Assembly: GCF_000280925.3 (NCBI RefSeq)
Contig: NZ_CP012109.1
Location: 992,001 to 1,056,000, forward strand
Direction of reading: 5' to 3'
Length of the DNA stretch: 64,000 bases
Source: Myxococcus hansupus
GTDB taxonomy: Bacteria; Myxococcota; Myxococcia; Myxococcales; Myxococcaceae
The notes below the pieces were generated by a model. The model saw only the letters and a program-made list of their open reading frames with translations. It ran no database searches and had not been told where the DNA came from. Made by a program: the position numbers and the translations under genes. Below are positions 63,041 through 64,000 of this stretch, one piece after another. The stretch's first letter is position 1; the number at the start of each line of letters is the position of its first letter.

Positions 63041-63682
63041 ATGCCCAAGCTCACCCTCGTTCCCCCTGAAATCGAGGCGTACGTGGACGCGCACACCACG
63101 GCACCCGCGCCTCTCTTCGATGAATTGCGTGATGTCACGTATTCACGGATGTCCTCGCCGCAGATGCAGGTGGGGGCCGTGGAAGGCACCTTCCTGCGGA
63201 TGCTGGTCGCGTTGACTGGCGCGCGGCGCGTGTTGGAAATCGGCACCTTCACGGGGTACTCGGCGCTGATGATGGCCGAGGCGCTCCCGGAGGGCGGCCT
63301 CCTCATCACCTGCGACGTCGACCCCGAGGCCACGGATGTGGCCCGCGGCTTCTTCGCGCGCAGCCCCCACGGGCGCAAAATCGACCTGCGCATGGGGCCC
63401 GCCCTGGACACGCTGAAGACGCTCCAGGCCCCGTTCGACCTGGCGTTCATCGACGCGGACAAGCCGAACTATGCCGCGTATTGGGACGCGGTGCTGCCGC
63501 TGCTGCGGCCCGGCGGGCTCATCGTCGCGGACAACGTGCTGTGGTCGGGCCGGGTGCTCAAGCCGGAGGCGCCCAGTGACCACGCCATCGTGGACTTCAA
63601 CGCGAAGGTGACCGCGGACCCTCGCGTGGAGCACGTGTTGTTGACGGTGCGCGACGGGATGATGCTCGCGCGCAAGCGCTGA
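63041..63682 (+). CDS. SAM-dependent O-methyltransferase (class I, caffeoyl-CoA OMT-like)
   Basis: The protein has 213 residues from ATG 63041 (MPKLTLVPPEIEAYVDAHT). The SAM-binding core is VLEIGTFTGYSALMMAEAL, with ITCDVDPEATDVAR, the metal/substrate acidic stretch LAFIDADKPNYAAYW and LIVADNVLWSGRV. This matches small metal-dependent catechol-type O-methyltransferases. The substrate is unknown. Its stop lies one base before the convergent aminopeptidase stop. Confidence 0.93.
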   Translation: MPKLTLVPPEIEAYVDAHTTAPAPLFDELRDVTYSRMSSPQMQVGAVEGTFLRMLVALTGARRVLEIGTFTGYSALMMAEALPEGGLLITCDVDPEATDVARGFFARSPHGRKIDLRMGPALDTLKTLQAPFDLAFIDADKPNYAAYWDAVLPLLRPGGLIVADNVLWSGRVLKPEAPSDHAIVDFNAKVTADPRVEHVLLTVRDGMMLARKR

Positions 63683-63683
63683 C

Positions 63684-64000
63684 TCAGTAGCGGCTCAGGA
63701 AGCGCTCCAGCCCGGGGCGCAGCGCCTCGCGCTGGGCGATGCACAGGTCCACGCGCTCCAGCGACTGCGCCAGGGCGCGCTCGCCGCCCTCGACGGCGGA
63801 GGCGTGGGGCGCGAAGAACGTGGCGAGCCGTTCCCGGCTTTCGGTGTCGCAGAAGAAGCCGCCCGTGCTGAGCAGCCACGGCGCGATGTCCCGGGGCAGC
63901 CGGTCCCGAAGCGCTTCGAAGTTCGAGGTCAGGAAGTCCAGGGCCCCCGCGCGGGTGGGCAACTCCTCGAACTGTCGGAAGAGGAGGGGCAGCGCCTCCC
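63684..64000 (-). CDS. M1 family aminopeptidase, C-terminal end (continues beyond window)
   Basis: The frame is open to the window edge (EALPLLFRQFEELPTRAGAL). The visible part reads FLTSNFEALRDRLPRDIAPW, then a Cys-containing GGFFCDTESRERLATFF and a C-terminal LERVDLCIAQREALRPGLERF. This matches the ERAP1-type helical C-terminal domain of M1 aminopeptidases. The catalytic HExxH domain lies outside. A TTG at 63962 is not a real start. Confidence 0.88.
   Translation of the reverse strand, partial: EALPLLFRQFEELPTRAGALDFLTSNFEALRDRLPRDIAPWLLSTGGFFCDTESRERLATFFAPHASAVEGGERALAQSLERVDLCIAQREALRPGLERFLSRY

Overview
The window is high-GC DNA (roughly 70% by eye) with dense, short-spaced genes, many two-component and chemotaxis proteins, a DUF2378-type protein and strong third-position GC bias. 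This points to a myxobacterium, most likely Myxococcus or a close relative. That is inferred from gene content and codon use, not from a search. No rRNA, tRNA, CRISPR array, prophage or intact insertion sequence was seen.

Layout. 1-7.4 kb: end of a BtuF-like vitamin B12-binding protein, a P-domain/endonuclease I protein, an Omp85-type outer-membrane protein, a frameshifted UPF0489 gene, a secreted DPP-IV-like peptidase and a cold-shock protein. 7.5-12.6 kb: sucA-sucB (2-oxoglutarate dehydrogenase E1 and E2) divergent from an InhA-like enoyl-ACP reductase. 12.8-20.7 kb: a chemosensory operon (CheY-like, REC-CheW fusion, CheR-TPR, CheW, hybrid CheA, CheB, MCP) with 4-11 nt overlaps between most genes. 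Its cheA is split by a one-base frameshift. The position beside sucAB recalls the Che6 cluster of M. xanthus, but that is memory and was not verified. 20.8-25.8 kb: a co-directional run DUF2378 - unknown - FemAB-like transferase - clpS - clpA. ClpS carries Arg at the usual Met gatekeeper position, so this may be a modified N-degron pathway.

25.9-32.1 kb: an Nfu-type Fe-S carrier with a coupled methyltransferase, a small Cys-rich secreted protein, an intergenic region with a 22-bp inverted repeat, and an RNA-modification and lipid run (RluA-type pseudouridine synthase, THUMP methyltransferase, PlsC). 32.2-40 kb: an FNR-type oxidoreductase overlapping tail-to-tail with a PAS/GAF histidine kinase, a 36-residue membrane protein, a response regulator beside a GYF/J-like/PilZ fusion, an M20 dipeptidase, a YhfC-type membrane protease and a prolyl iminopeptidase. 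40-45.5 kb: an Rsm22-type methyltransferase, a three-gene ABC-2 exporter and a lone siderophore-binding protein.

45.6-64 kb: a 14-repeat kelch lipoprotein, a secreted lipase, a helix-hairpin-helix protein, an OmpR/histidine kinase pair, a lysine/alanine-rich myxobacterial protein, RidA, release factor 3, a histidine kinase operon, an M32 carboxypeptidase, small lipoproteins, an SGNH-like lipoprotein, a Cys-rich helical protein, an O-methyltransferase and the end of an M1 aminopeptidase. Most genes look like ordinary chromosomal core or lineage genes. The best leads are the ClpS/FemAB-like locus, the inverted-CheV fusion, the inverted repeats at 2.0, 11.7 and 28.1 kb, and the two single-base frameshifts, which should first be checked as sequencing errors.
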